Shown here: in pieces, positions 1 to 7,714 of the stretch | Position numbering within the stretch: position 1 is the first letter of the stretch | How the letters are laid out: the number at the start of each line of letters is the position of its first letter | From: Gracilibacter sp. | Lineage (GTDB): Bacteria > Bacillota > Desulfitobacteriia > Desulfitobacteriales > Syntrophobotulaceae | NCBI GenBank assembly: GCA_024637055.1 | Contig: JAGXFZ010000124.1 | Coordinates: 1 to 44,391 of the forward strand | Reading direction: 5' to 3' | DNA length: 44,391 bases | Notes under the pieces: generated by a model | Seen by the model: the letters and a program-made list of their open reading frames with translations, nothing else | Databases searched by the model: none | What the model was told of the DNA's origin: nothing | Program-made: the position numbers and the translations under genes

Positions 1-201
1 AGGATAACGAAATCCGATTCTGTCAGACACCCTGCCTGCATAAACAGCAAAAAACATTGGGAAAAAAGCAGCTAAAGCAACGATAATTCCTATCTGCAAT
101 GTGCTTGCCTGTAAATCAATGGCATATAAAGTTGTTAGAACTGCATTCCCACGTAAACTAGTTTGAACAAACAAGAAGACAAGAACAATTAAATAAACCA
201 T
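1..201 (-). CDS. MFS transporter, N-terminal fragment (runs off the left edge)
   Basis: This gene is absent from the ORF track because it is cut by the window edge. Read on the minus strand from an ATG at base 201 it stays open to base 1 (67 codons). The peptide begins with one hydrophobic helix (MVYLIVLVFLFVQ), a second follows (IGIIVALAAFFPMFFAVYAG), and then AGRVSDRIGFR, which matches the loop 2-3 signature of major facilitator transporters (GxxxDRxGR). An AAGGTG sequence lies about 9 bases before the ATG. The substrate cannot be told from this fragment. It lies downstream of mdh in the same direction and may be co-transcribed or have its own promoter in the 56-base gap. Confidence 0.8.
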   Translation of the reverse strand, partial: MVYLIVLVFLFVQTSLRGNAVLTTLYAIDLQASTLQIGIIVALAAFFPMFFAVYAGRVSDRIGFRYP

Positions 202-257
202 TCAAATTAACACCTTAAAATGTAATGCTAATTGTATAATATCAGAACTTTAAAACA

Positions 258-1232
258 TTAAATATAACCAAGTTGCTTCAAATCTTCCTTGAGTTTAACT
301 ACAACATCTACCGAAGCTAAGAATAGTTCTCGTTCTTTTTTATCAAGATCAATTTCTAAGACTCTCTCAACGCCATCTCGTCCTAAGACTACAGGAACTC
401 CAGCATAATAACCTTCTATTCCATACTCACCCTCAAGCATAGCACAGGCAGGGACAACGCGTTTTTTATCATATATAATCGCTTCAGCCATCATATATGC
501 GGATGATGCTGGAGAGAAGTATGCCGAACCGTTACCTAGTAGTTTTACTATTTCTTCCCCTGCTTTTTTCGTTCTTTCTACTATGTCATGCATAACTTGG
601 TCAGCTTTTTCGCGATTACCATACTTTCGATACAGAAGCTCCTGTACAGGAATACCATTTACATTTGCGTGTCGTATTAAAGGTACCATCATATCGCCAT
701 GACTACCTAACACCAAGGCATTCACATCTTGGACTGATACACCTAATTCGGTGGCAATAAAAGTAGCAAATCTAGAGGAATCGAGTACTCCTGCTTGGCC
801 GAGGACCCGGTTCTTTGGAAAACCTGTTGTTGCTTGCATTAGAGTTACCATAGCATCAAGAGGGTTTGTAATTACAATTATATAGGAGTCAGGTGCATAT
901 AACTTTATATTCTCGCCAATTGTTTTAATAATCTTAGCGTTAGCCACTAACAGATCTTCTCTGTTCATCCCTGGTTTTCTAGGAAGGCCAGCAGTTACAA
1001 TACAAAGATCTGCATTTTCAATGCTCTGGTATTCATGATCACCTGTTACATTAACATTAAACTGTTCGGTTCGTGAGGCTTCGGCGATATCTAAGGCTAC
1101 TCCTTTAGTAAAATTAGCAGTGATATCAAACAAAACTGTATCCCCTAGTTGCCGGTAGGAACACATTTGTGCGAGAAGGCTACCTATTTTTCCTCCGCCG
1201 ATAAGGGCTATCTTAGGACGTTTAAAAATCAT
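258..1232 (-). CDS. mdh: NAD-dependent malate dehydrogenase
   Basis: Cytoplasmic enzyme interconverting malate and oxaloacetate with NAD, of the LDH-like MDH type (324 residues). Visible features are the Rossmann glycine motif (IGGGKIGS), an Asp after the second beta strand (VLFDI) suited to NAD, the substrate loop GLPRKPGMNREDLL with the arginines typical of malate rather than lactate enzymes, NPLD, and the catalytic histidine in GSHGDMMVP. The ORF track starts 14 codons too early; the ATG at 1232 is preceded by AGGAGA and gives the family's usual N-terminus (MIFKRPKIALIGGG). It stands alone, divergent from the LysR gene. Lactate dehydrogenase is the alternative, but the active-site loop argues against it. 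Confidence 0.93.
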   Translation of the reverse strand: MIFKRPKIALIGGGKIGSLLAQMCSYRQLGDTVLFDITANFTKGVALDIAEASRTEQFNVNVTGDHEYQSIENADLCIVTAGLPRKPGMNREDLLVANAKIIKTIGENIKLYAPDSYIIVITNPLDAMVTLMQATTGFPKNRVLGQAGVLDSSRFATFIATELGVSVQDVNALVLGSHGDMMVPLIRHANVNGIPVQELLYRKYGNREKADQVMHDIVERTKKAGEEIVKLLGNGSAYFSPASSAYMMAEAIIYDKKRVVPACAMLEGEYGIEGYYAGVPVVLGRDGVERVLEIDLDKKERELFLASVDVVVKLKEDLKQLGYI

Positions 1233-1273
1233 AATACTTTCTCCTAGTTTATTATTATTATATATCTTAAACA

Positions 1274-1300
1274 ATTGTATTCATGATATTGTATACACAA
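1274..1300. promoter_or_regulatory. Possible operator upstream of mdh
   Basis: About 45 bases upstream of the mdh start there are two direct copies of ATTGTAT with a 14-base period (1274 and 1288), and the second overlaps TTGTATACACAA, an imperfect palindrome (TTGT-4-ACAA) resembling GntR/FadR-class operators. The similarity is only by shape. No regulator can be assigned. Confidence 0.3.
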
Positions 1301-1345
1301 GATATGTTCTAATTCACGCTTGTTCTATATTGATTAAAATAAATA

Positions 1346-1394
1346 TACTGGTTTTTTATTTCTAATAATTCAACTAAATAATAAAAAACCAGTA
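1346..1394. repeat. Inverted repeat with T6/A6 stem in the mdh-LysR intergenic region
   Basis: Two perfect 15-base arms (TACTGGTTTTTTATT and its complement) are separated by 19 bases. It lies in the 431-base region between two divergent genes, so it cannot terminate either of them. A smaller hairpin (TATCAC/GTGATA, 1496-1513) lies further right. The remainder of the gap is A/T-rich with no convincing gene; the 66-codon ORF at 1431-1631 is low complexity and rejected. Confidence 0.6.
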
Positions 1395-1663
1395 CTAAAA
1401 AAAGGGGAGGACTGAAATAAAAAACAAAATTTATCTAAACTCTCTTTTCCCTCTCCTCTTTCTTCTCCTTAGGTTTCGAGATAGTGTCAAGCACTTATCA
1501 CTTTTTGGTGATAGATAATGAAGGGGAAAAGAGCATCTGCTATTCGATTTTTCGACCAGCCTATATAATCCTTTGAAACGGGAAGACCGAAATCTTTTTT
1601 TTGAGATAAGAAATCTATGATATAATAACAAAAAAATAGTAAAAAGAGGAAATGGGGGGTTCC

Positions 1664-2578
1664 ATGAAAATCACCCAGTTACAATATTTTCAGGCTGTCT
1701 GCTACTACAATAGCGTCACCAAAGCAGCAAATGCCCTCCATGTGGCTCAACCGAGCATCTCTGCCGCTATCCGGGACCTGGAGCAGGAGTTCGGTGTCAA
1801 TCTATTTTTGCGAGTAAAACAGAGGCTAATTCTAACCAATGAGGGGACCTTTTTTCTCCAGAACGTCAACGAGATACTCGAACGAACAAGTCGTCTGGAG
1901 CAAAAAATGCTGGATCTTGGGCAGGATCACAAGCAGATCCGAATCGCGGTACCGCCTCTAAGCGCAACCTTCGCTTTTAATCCGCTTTATCTCGCCTATC
2001 GCCACGCATATCCCGACGCACGGATGAAGATTATTGAATCGGGGTCAAGCAAAAATATCCTCGCCGTAGCCGATGAATCGGTCGACGTTGCGCTCGCAAC
2101 CATCGGCGTCATCGTCAATGAACAACTTAATGTCCTGCCGCTAAAAAAGGTGCAGGTTAAATTCTGTGTCTCACCTTCTCATCGTCTGGCGAAGGCGTCT
2201 CAAATTACATTCGATATGCTCGAAAATGAGCCTCTGATTCTGTTCAAAAGCGGTTCCCGACATAATGAGGTCATTAAGCAACGCTTTGCGGGCTTTGGTA
2301 TCAAGCCAAATGTGATTCTATATTCCAGCCAAATCCACACCGTGCGTGAGTTTGTCGCGAGCGGCTACGCTGGTGCATTTATTTTCGATGGCGTAATCGA
2401 CCTGTTCGACAACCTCGTAAAGATTTCGGTTTCCGACCTTCCTAGCCAGACCGTGGACCTCGTGTGGAAGAAGGAAGAGTATCTCAACAACCGCCAACGC
2501 TATCTCTCCCGTGAAGTTGCACAGTTTGTTTCTTTCGCACGTTCCTATGTCGCCCAGGAGGAGAATAAAAACTACTGA
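1664..2578 (+). CDS. LysR-family transcriptional regulator
   Basis: A typical LysR regulator of 304 residues. The N-terminal winged helix-turn-helix is clear (MKITQLQYFQAVC, then SVTKAANALHVAQPSISAAIRDLEQEFGVNLF), followed by the linker helix and a periplasmic-binding-like effector domain from about residue 90. I prefer the ATG at 1664, preceded by a run of six G, over the ORF-track ATG at 1652; both have possible ribosome sites. It is convergent with tctA and probably controls the tct/dehydratase operon, although LysR genes more often lie divergent to their targets, so this is inference. The effector is unknown, perhaps the carboxylate imported by TctABC. Confidence 0.88.
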   Translation: MKITQLQYFQAVCYYNSVTKAANALHVAQPSISAAIRDLEQEFGVNLFLRVKQRLILTNEGTFFLQNVNEILERTSRLEQKMLDLGQDHKQIRIAVPPLSATFAFNPLYLAYRHAYPDARMKIIESGSSKNILAVADESVDVALATIGVIVNEQLNVLPLKKVQVKFCVSPSHRLAKASQITFDMLENEPLILFKSGSRHNEVIKQRFAGFGIKPNVILYSSQIHTVREFVASGYAGAFIFDGVIDLFDNLVKISVSDLPSQTVDLVWKKEEYLNNRQRYLSREVAQFVSFARSYVAQEENKNY

Positions 2579-2610
2579 AATATGTAGTTGATTGGCTTAT
2601 AATAAATTAG

Positions 2611-2640
2611 TGACGGGTGCTTTTCGCACCCGTCATTTAA
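2611..2640. terminator. Bidirectional terminator between LysR gene and tctA
   Basis: A perfect 10-base-pair hairpin (TGACGGGTGC, loop TTTTC, GCACCCGTCA) followed by TTTAA on the plus strand. It sits between two convergent stop codons, 32 bases after the LysR stop and immediately beyond the tctA stop, so it probably serves both transcripts. Confidence 0.8.
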
Positions 2641-4145
2641 ATTGCCTTAGGCTGCTTCAGCCGTTTTATGATCCATCGGAACACTGGCGAGGCGAAGATT
2701 AGGATGTTGAAAACCAGTAGGACGACGAACAACGGACGATCCAGCAAGATGTGGTAACGATCACTGTAAAGTGCCACCGTTCGGGCGAACTGTGCGTCGG
2801 CTAAGCCTCCCAAAATGAAGCCCAGCACCAACGGGAGCACTGGATAGTCGGCCATCCGAAGCAAGTAAGCAAACAGTGCAAAAATATAAAGCACCAGGAC
2901 GTCAAGGTAGAGGTAGCGCACCCCGTAGGCTCCAATAACAGCTAATACGGTAATAACGGTAGCAAGGATTTGGGTCGGGATGTAAATGACCTTGCAAAAG
3001 TAGCGGATAAAAACCAACCCTACTGCTATTATCAGGACAGCACTTATGATGTTGCCCCATACAACCGCGTAGGCTACGTCCATGTTCTCCCGTACCATAT
3101 ACGGACCAGGGATGTAGCCGGCAATCATGAAGGCAGCCATAATCATGGCAGTAACACCCGAGCCAGGAATACCAAATGCCATCATAGTAGCCATCGAGCC
3201 GCCTTCACAGGAGCTGTTAGCCGACTCAGCGCAGACAACCCCAGATGGTTCTCCGTTGCCGAAGTTTTTGCGGTTTTTGGAGTGAGTCTGTGCGAATCCG
3301 TAGGAGAGGGTAGCTGCGATGCTTGATCCTGCCGCTGGTAGCAGGCCTATTATTACGCCTATTATTCCCGATATAAGGACGTTAAGCTTATCCCGCAAGG
3401 GATAAAGTAAGCCCTTGGTGATGTCGGAAAATTTGTTCTGTTTCTCGCTATCACTATGGACGATAGAATCTTGGCCAACTAAAACGATAATCATAGAAAT
3501 TGCCAGCGTTCCTATAGTGACTGGAGCAAGCGGGAGGCCTTCGACCAGCAAAATGTTGCCGAAAGTGCCTCGCGGCACACCATATGCTGAAGCACCTACT
3601 GTTCCTAGCAGCAGTCCTATAACTCCCATAAATAGTGCCTTAGAGATTTCTCCCTTAAGCAATCCAATAATGGAGATCGCAAACAGGGTAAGCATCAGCA
3701 TCTCTCCGGGACCAAACTTGAGCACCACTTTTCCGATGGACTGGATGGCGAAAAGGACGAACAGCCAACCAACTAAGGCACCTGCTGCTGAACTGAGCAA
3801 TCCTATACCCAGTGCCTCGTTCTGTCTACCGTTTTTCGTCATCTCATAACCATCGAATACCGTAGCGATTGCACCCGAGTTACCAGGCATACCCATCAAG
3901 ATTGCGAGGATCCCGCCACCGTAGTTTGAGCCAGTGAAGACTGAAGAAAGAAACATAATGCTGACGATTGGATCAAAATAGTAGACGAACGGCAGCATGA
4001 TTGCAATCGCGGTCGAGCCCTTAATTCCAGGCATCGCCCCAAATGTGACACCGAGCACCAGGCCAAAGAATATTGAGAGTAAAACCTGTGGCATCAAGAT
4101 TATGCTCAGCCCGTCCATCATTGCAGAATAGTTAAACAGTTCCAA
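2637..4145 (-). CDS. tctA: Tripartite tricarboxylate transporter, large membrane subunit TctA
   Basis: A 502-residue polytopic membrane protein matching the TctA family: N-terminal glycine-rich segment (GLVLGVTFGAMPGIKGSTAIAIMLPFVYY), repeated later (GIIGVIIGLLPAAGSSIAATLSYGFAQ) as expected from the internal duplication of this family, and SSCEGGSMATMMAFGIPGSG. About a dozen membrane helices are visible. It forms the large subunit of a TTT secondary transporter with TctB, fed by the binding protein TctC. It is last in the dehydratase-tctC-tctB-tctA operon, 42 bases after tctB, and is followed by a strong hairpin. TTT systems carry tricarboxylates, dicarboxylates and many other acids, so the substrate is open. 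Confidence 0.92.
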   Translation of the reverse strand: MELFNYSAMMDGLSIILMPQVLLSIFFGLVLGVTFGAMPGIKGSTAIAIMLPFVYYFDPIVSIMFLSSVFTGSNYGGGILAILMGMPGNSGAIATVFDGYEMTKNGRQNEALGIGLLSSAAGALVGWLFVLFAIQSIGKVVLKFGPGEMLMLTLFAISIIGLLKGEISKALFMGVIGLLLGTVGASAYGVPRGTFGNILLVEGLPLAPVTIGTLAISMIIVLVGQDSIVHSDSEKQNKFSDITKGLLYPLRDKLNVLISGIIGVIIGLLPAAGSSIAATLSYGFAQTHSKNRKNFGNGEPSGVVCAESANSSCEGGSMATMMAFGIPGSGVTAMIMAAFMIAGYIPGPYMVRENMDVAYAVVWGNIISAVLIIAVGLVFIRYFCKVIYIPTQILATVITVLAVIGAYGVRYLYLDVLVLYIFALFAYLLRMADYPVLPLVLGFILGGLADAQFARTVALYSDRYHILLDRPLFVVLLVFNILIFASPVFRWIIKRLKQPKAI

Positions 4146-4187
4146 AAAACTACCTCCTTTTTCGGATCAAAAACTCTCTTTACGTTG

Positions 4188-4664
4188 TTAGAAAAGTATC
4201 CCACTTGGGAGCTTGATATTAAACACTGACCCGAACAGGAGATAGGCAAACAGTACTAGACCTGCCGGAATGGCGAACAGCTTGAGTTTTCCCCGGATGC
4301 CAAGCAAGTAGTTGGCGACCAGTACGTAGATAAACGAGGAAACAAAGAAGCCAATCTTTGGGAACAGAGCGACATACAGTGCCGTAGCGATCAGAAAGGT
4401 GACCTCCTTAGTTCGAAGGACACGTCTAGCCGCTGTCTGAAATGATTCGCCCTTCTCCCCGGACTCACGGCGCTGAGCAAGAAATCGGGAAAAGTTGATA
4501 ATCGTCGCCACCGTCCTGAACAACAGGGCGACGGCGAGAAACACGAGTAAAATTTCGACTATCAACTTATCCTGATGTGCAAGATGCATGATGTCGGAGT
4601 AATACGCAAGTCCAAATACCAGCGTGATCAGTAAAACAGAGAAACTAGCAATATAACCGGCCAT
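4188..4664 (-). CDS. tctB: Tripartite tricarboxylate transporter, small membrane subunit TctB
   Basis: A 158-residue hydrophobic protein with four or five predicted membrane helices (GYIASFSVLLITLVFGLAYY; IVEILLVFLAVALLFRTVATI; VTFLIATALYVALFPKIGFF; LLGIRGKLKLFAIPAGLVLFAYLLFG) and the size of TctB. Sequence conservation of TctB is low, so the call rests mainly on position between tctC and tctA. The ORF track starts at 4694; I prefer the ATG at 4664 because an AGGAGGG lies 9 bases upstream and falls inside the longer version. The first 16 bases of the gene are duplicated just upstream (see the repeat entry). Confidence 0.82.
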   Translation of the reverse strand: MAGYIASFSVLLITLVFGLAYYSDIMHLAHQDKLIVEILLVFLAVALLFRTVATIINFSRFLAQRRESGEKGESFQTAARRVLRTKEVTFLIATALYVALFPKIGFFVSSFIYVLVANYLLGIRGKLKLFAIPAGLVLFAYLLFGSVFNIKLPSGILF

Positions 4665-4721
4665 GACATAAACCCTCCTATCATTAGAACCCATCTTGTT
4701 TTAAACAATATAACCGGCCAT
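4649..4721 (-). repeat. 16-base direct repeat duplicating the tctB start, with a 6-codon minigene
   Basis: CAATATAACCGGCCAT (plus strand) occurs at 4649-4664, covering the tctB start codon, and again at 4706-4721. On the minus strand the upstream copy reads ATG GCC GGT TAT ATT GTT TAA, that is MAGYIV-stop, whereas tctB begins MAGYI. The upstream copy has no good Shine-Dalgarno sequence. It may be a remnant of a small duplication, or may influence translation of tctB. Confidence 0.75.
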
Positions 4722-4737
4722 AACAAAATTTTATTTT

Positions 4738-5748
4738 CTAGAACGCATCTTTGTATTGGAGGACGCTTTCATAAAGATCATAGAAGATTGGTTCCACTTC
4801 CGCAGGGGGCTTGGGATCAAAAACGTAACCCGCTTTCTTCATCGTTGCGGTAAACTCAGGATTTTTTGCTGCTTCCATGAGTTTCTCACTCAGGAATTCG
4901 AAACGTTCAGGATAATTCTGCTTAAACTCACTCTTAGCCTGGAAGTATCTTGGAGTGGCCATGTTCGGGAAGGTATCGTAGCCGAGTTCCTTCATCACGT
5001 CATTGGCAATTGTAAACTCAGGATATGGTGATTCGTCGGAAAGCACCGCCAGCACCCTGTATTCCTCAGGAGCGAAGATTGCAACATTACTCTCATAGTC
5101 ACTGATATAGAAGTCGATATCGCCTGCCATAAACATAACGCGATCATCACTGCCGCCATCAACAGGCACGGCACGGGTGATTAAGCCTTCACTTTGTAGT
5201 ATGATGTCAAACACCTTACTCCAACCGGCACCTACAGGTTGGGAATACTCATTCGGATTAGCCTTAACCAGCTCGAGGAACTCTTTAAAGTCCTTGATAT
5301 CGTTGTACTTAGGATTGACCATTATCACTGGGTGACCAGTTGACATGCTACCGAGTGCATCAAATTCGTCGTATTCGTACTCACCGGCGACTACTTGTTT
5401 ACTGAAGGAAGTGTGGTGACCGAAGAGGACATAGGATCCGTCGTCGGGATCATTGTCTTTGTGAGAATGGTACCCAACCGTAGTACCACCACCACCACGG
5501 TTCTCTATTTCTATCGGCACACCCAATACCTTCTCAATATAGGGAGCCAGAGCACGAGCCTGACGGTCGTTAGTACCGCCTGCATTATATGGCACTACGA
5601 CAGTTAGCTTCTCATGAGGGAACTCTTCCACAGAAGCTTCGGGTGCAGCAGGAGCAGCGGGAGCAGCTGGACTCTGTCCGCATCCAGTGATTGTCACTGT
5701 TAAAACCAGAACAGTAATGATAATAATACTCAATAGACTTTTTTTCAT
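4738..5748 (-). CDS. tctC: Tripartite tricarboxylate transporter substrate-binding lipoprotein TctC
   Basis: A 336-residue extracytoplasmic solute receptor of the Bug/TctC family. It has a lipoprotein signal (MKKSLLSIIIITVLVLTVTITGC, lipid-modified Cys 23), as expected in a Gram-positive, then an Ala/Pro-rich linker (APAAPAAPEAS) holding the domain off the membrane. The mature part starts with the family pattern FPHEKLTVVVPYNAGGTNDRQAR and contains ENRGGGGTTVGY, corresponding to the usual N-x-GGAGGxxG ligand loop. It captures the acid substrate for TctAB. It lies 76 bases after the dehydratase gene and 73 before tctB, consistent with one operon. Bug-type receptors bind many carboxylates, and the ligand is unknown. 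Confidence 0.92.
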   Translation of the reverse strand: MKKSLLSIIIITVLVLTVTITGCGQSPAAPAAPAAPEASVEEFPHEKLTVVVPYNAGGTNDRQARALAPYIEKVLGVPIEIENRGGGGTTVGYHSHKDNDPDDGSYVLFGHHTSFSKQVVAGEYEYDEFDALGSMSTGHPVIMVNPKYNDIKDFKEFLELVKANPNEYSQPVGAGWSKVFDIILQSEGLITRAVPVDGGSDDRVMFMAGDIDFYISDYESNVAIFAPEEYRVLAVLSDESPYPEFTIANDVMKELGYDTFPNMATPRYFQAKSEFKQNYPERFEFLSEKLMEAAKNPEFTATMKKAGYVFDPKPPAEVEPIFYDLYESVLQYKDAF

Positions 5749-5824
5749 TTCTTTAATCTCCTCTTCCTAATATTTTTTTATATGAAGATCGGTCTCACCC
5801 TCCGCGGGGGGCTAAACGAAACTC

Positions 5825-6985
5825 CTAGCGGTTGGTACAAGATCCGTCGTCCATAATGATTGCCTGCGCACTCCGCAGGGTATGAGCGTACTGGGGATTG
5901 TCGATTACGTCATCGTTAATGGTAGCACCGATGCCAGGAGTTTCGGGTATTATCAGATATCCTTTTTCCAGTCTGACGTCGCTTATTACGATCTCCTTCT
6001 TTGGTGAACAGTACTCGTCATGAGGAAGCTCCATAATTCCGAAATTAGGGATTGCGGCGCAGAGTTGGAGGCAGGCTGCTGTGCTAATTGGGCTCAAGTT
6101 GCCCGGATTATGTGGTGCCACCTTAACACCGAAGCCCTCGGCCATGGCTGCTATCTTTTTGGCTGGGGTTAGACCGCCAACTGCGCAGACCGACACCCTC
6201 GCGTATCGCATAGCATCGCGGGCAAACAGCATGGCAAATTCCTGGATGTTAAGTAACCTCTCTCCTGTCGCTATGGGCAACGATATTTGTCTAGCAAGAT
6301 TGCCCATCGAATCTAGATTTTCGGGCTTGATCGGGTCTTCGTAGAATAAGGGGTGATAAGCCTCAATACCCTTTGCTAGGGTAACGGCCTCGGCAAGGTC
6401 TAGCCTACGATGGATCTCTAGGCAGAGATCTACTTCGTTGCCTGCGGCCTCCCTGAAACGCGCGACGTTTTCTATTGCTGTTCCAATCTTTTGGGCATAG
6501 GATACGGACTTCCCAATCGCGTCCCTAGGTGGATCGAGGAAGGGATTTATATGCCCCACAGCGGTAAAGCCCTGCTCCTTCGCCTCCTTAATTAGGCGTA
6601 CGTGTTCCTCAACGGAAGGAGATTTAACATGATAATAGGTTCGGACCTTATCCCTGCATCGTTCTCCACCGCCTAGTAACCGGTAGACCGGAACGCCGTA
6701 ATACTTTCCAGCAATATCCCACAACGCAACGTCGATGGCACTCAGGGCTCCCATAATAGCCGCGCCTCGGAAGCAGAAGCTTTGATACAAATACTGCCAG
6801 TGGTGCTCGATGCGCAAAGGGTCTTTACCAATAAGATATTCCCGAAACACATCTACGACGGCGGCTGAAGCCTCTAAAAACCCCCACGCTCCAGATTCGC
6901 CGTACCCGATGATGCCGTTGTCAGTCTCTATCCTGACATACAAGTACTTTCCTACAAAGATTGGTTTGACTTCTACAATTTTAAT
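5825..6985 (-). CDS. Enolase-superfamily (mandelate racemase-like) acid-sugar dehydratase, apparent ATT start
   Basis: A mandelate racemase/muconate lactonizing-type enzyme, probably a dehydratase of a sugar acid. Visible are the capping-domain strand, the first barrel motifs GALSAIDVALWDIAGKYYGVPVYRLLGG, the metal/acid-base motif LCLEIHRRLD, the second metal ligand in FYEDPI, a third in TGERLL, and the catalytic His region APHNPGNLSPIS. The track starts at a TTG (6943) that lacks the first strand. Fourteen further codons (IKIVEVKPIFVGKY) match the usual family N-terminus and begin at an ATT with AGAGGTG six or seven bases upstream; an in-frame TGA precedes it and no ATG, GTG or other TTG exists. 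I therefore annotate an AUU start (386 residues). It is first in an operon with tctCBA. The exact substrate (galactonate, gluconate or another acid) cannot be told. Confidence 0.85.
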   Translation of the reverse strand: MKIVEVKPIFVGKYLYVRIETDNGIIGYGESGAWGFLEASAAVVDVFREYLIGKDPLRIEHHWQYLYQSFCFRGAAIMGALSAIDVALWDIAGKYYGVPVYRLLGGGERCRDKVRTYYHVKSPSVEEHVRLIKEAKEQGFTAVGHINPFLDPPRDAIGKSVSYAQKIGTAIENVARFREAAGNEVDLCLEIHRRLDLAEAVTLAKGIEAYHPLFYEDPIKPENLDSMGNLARQISLPIATGERLLNIQEFAMLFARDAMRYARVSVCAVGGLTPAKKIAAMAEGFGVKVAPHNPGNLSPISTAACLQLCAAIPNFGIMELPHDEYCSPKKEIVISDVRLEKGYLIIPETPGIGATINDDVIDNPQYAHTLRSAQAIIMDDGSCTNR

Positions 6986-7117
6986 AAATAATCACCTCTT
7001 ACATACATATCATTTCTTTTGAAAATGCTATAACAATTCCAGATAATTAGAGCGAAAGAGTATTCTCACTATTCTAATTATATTTGAGTCATACATATTC
7101 GTAAAATATATGATTCC

Positions 7118-7150
7118 AATGAGTTAATAGGAAATTCCTATTAACTCATT
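7118..7150 (+). repeat. Perfect inverted repeat in the GntR/ABC leader region
   Basis: Two perfect 16-base arms (AATGAGTTAATAGGAA and complement) around a single A, followed on the plus strand by TTCTGTACTC and a run of seven T. It resembles a terminator, but no gene reads into it from the left because the dehydratase gene points away. It lies about 105 bases before the predicted promoter of the GntR gene. Confidence 0.7.
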
Positions 7151-7190
7151 TTCTGTACTCTTTTTTTGTCCAAACACCCTCCAGAAAAGA

Positions 7191-7236
7191 AATAGTCCAT
7201 TTCACTGATTACTGTCTGTCAGTTAAATGGACTATT
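7191..7236 (+). repeat. Second inverted repeat upstream of the GntR gene
   Basis: Arms AATAGTCCATTT and AAATGGACTATT (12 perfect pairs), extended by one mismatch and five more pairs (ACTGA/TCAGT). TTCCTAT-like motifs occur near both hairpins (7135, around 7235 and 7251). This and the preceding repeat account for most of the 349-base region between the two divergent genes; no ORF is convincing there. Confidence 0.65.
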
Positions 7237-7254
7237 CCTATCAATATTTTCCTA

Positions 7255-7283
7255 TTGCTTTTTTAGATAGTTTGTTATATAGT
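7255..7283 (+). promoter_or_regulatory. Predicted sigma-A promoter of the GntR-ABC operon
   Basis: TTGCTT and TATAGT are separated by 17 bases, 52 bases before the GntR ATG. The downstream AT-rich stretch (AGTTAATTACATAAG) could hold the autoregulatory operator expected for YtrA-type regulators, but no clear palindrome is present. Confidence 0.5.
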
Positions 7284-7334
7284 TAATTACATAAGCAACT
7301 AACTAATTAGGTGTCGATAGCTAGGAGTGAAAAA

Positions 7335-7712
7335 ATGTTATTATCAAACGAAAGTCCGAAACCAATATACCAGCAAATTGCTGAAGGTATTGAGGACGAC
7401 ATTCTTACCAGACGACTCAAGGAAGGCGAACAAGCCTATTCGACTAATCACATAGCTAAAGTATACCAAATCAATCCTGCAACGGCCGGAAAGGGGATAA
7501 ATATGTTAGTAGATGAAGAAATATTATTTAAACGTCGAGGATTAGGTATGTTTGTAGCGGATGGAGCCGTCAAGAGAATACGCCAAAAACGTAAGCAATC
7601 ATTTTATAATGACTACCTGATTAAGGCCTTGTTAGAGGCAAAAAAAATAGGTATTGGGTCCAATGAAATCATAGAGATGATTGCTAAATACGAGAAAGGA
7701 GAGAGACCATAA
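7335..7712 (+). CDS. GntR-family regulator, YtrA subfamily
   Basis: A 125-residue regulator consisting of a GntR winged helix domain (PIYQQIAEGIEDDILTRRLKEGEQAYSTNHIAKVYQINPATAGKGINMLVDEEILFKRRGLGMFV) and a short helical C-terminal tail, the size of YtrA-type repressors rather than FadR or HutC types. Such proteins usually repress the ABC transporter operon in which they lie and respond to cell-envelope-active compounds. The ATG at 7335 is preceded by TAGGAGTG; the track's earlier start at 7311 is rejected. It is followed two bases later by the ATPase gene, so all three genes form one operon. Confidence 0.88.
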   Translation: MLLSNESPKPIYQQIAEGIEDDILTRRLKEGEQAYSTNHIAKVYQINPATAGKGINMLVDEEILFKRRGLGMFVADGAVKRIRQKRKQSFYNDYLIKALLEAKKIGIGSNEIIEMIAKYEKGERP

Positions 7713-7714
7713 CC

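Noticed and set aside
1431-1631. 66-codon minus-strand ORF between mdh and LysR
   Set aside because: Low-complexity Arg/Ser-rich translation, no ribosome site, no recognisable motif; it overlaps the LysR promoter region.
3415-3849. 144-codon plus-strand ORF (and the one at 2970-3326)
   Set aside because: Antisense to tctA; composition follows the complement of the membrane protein frame.
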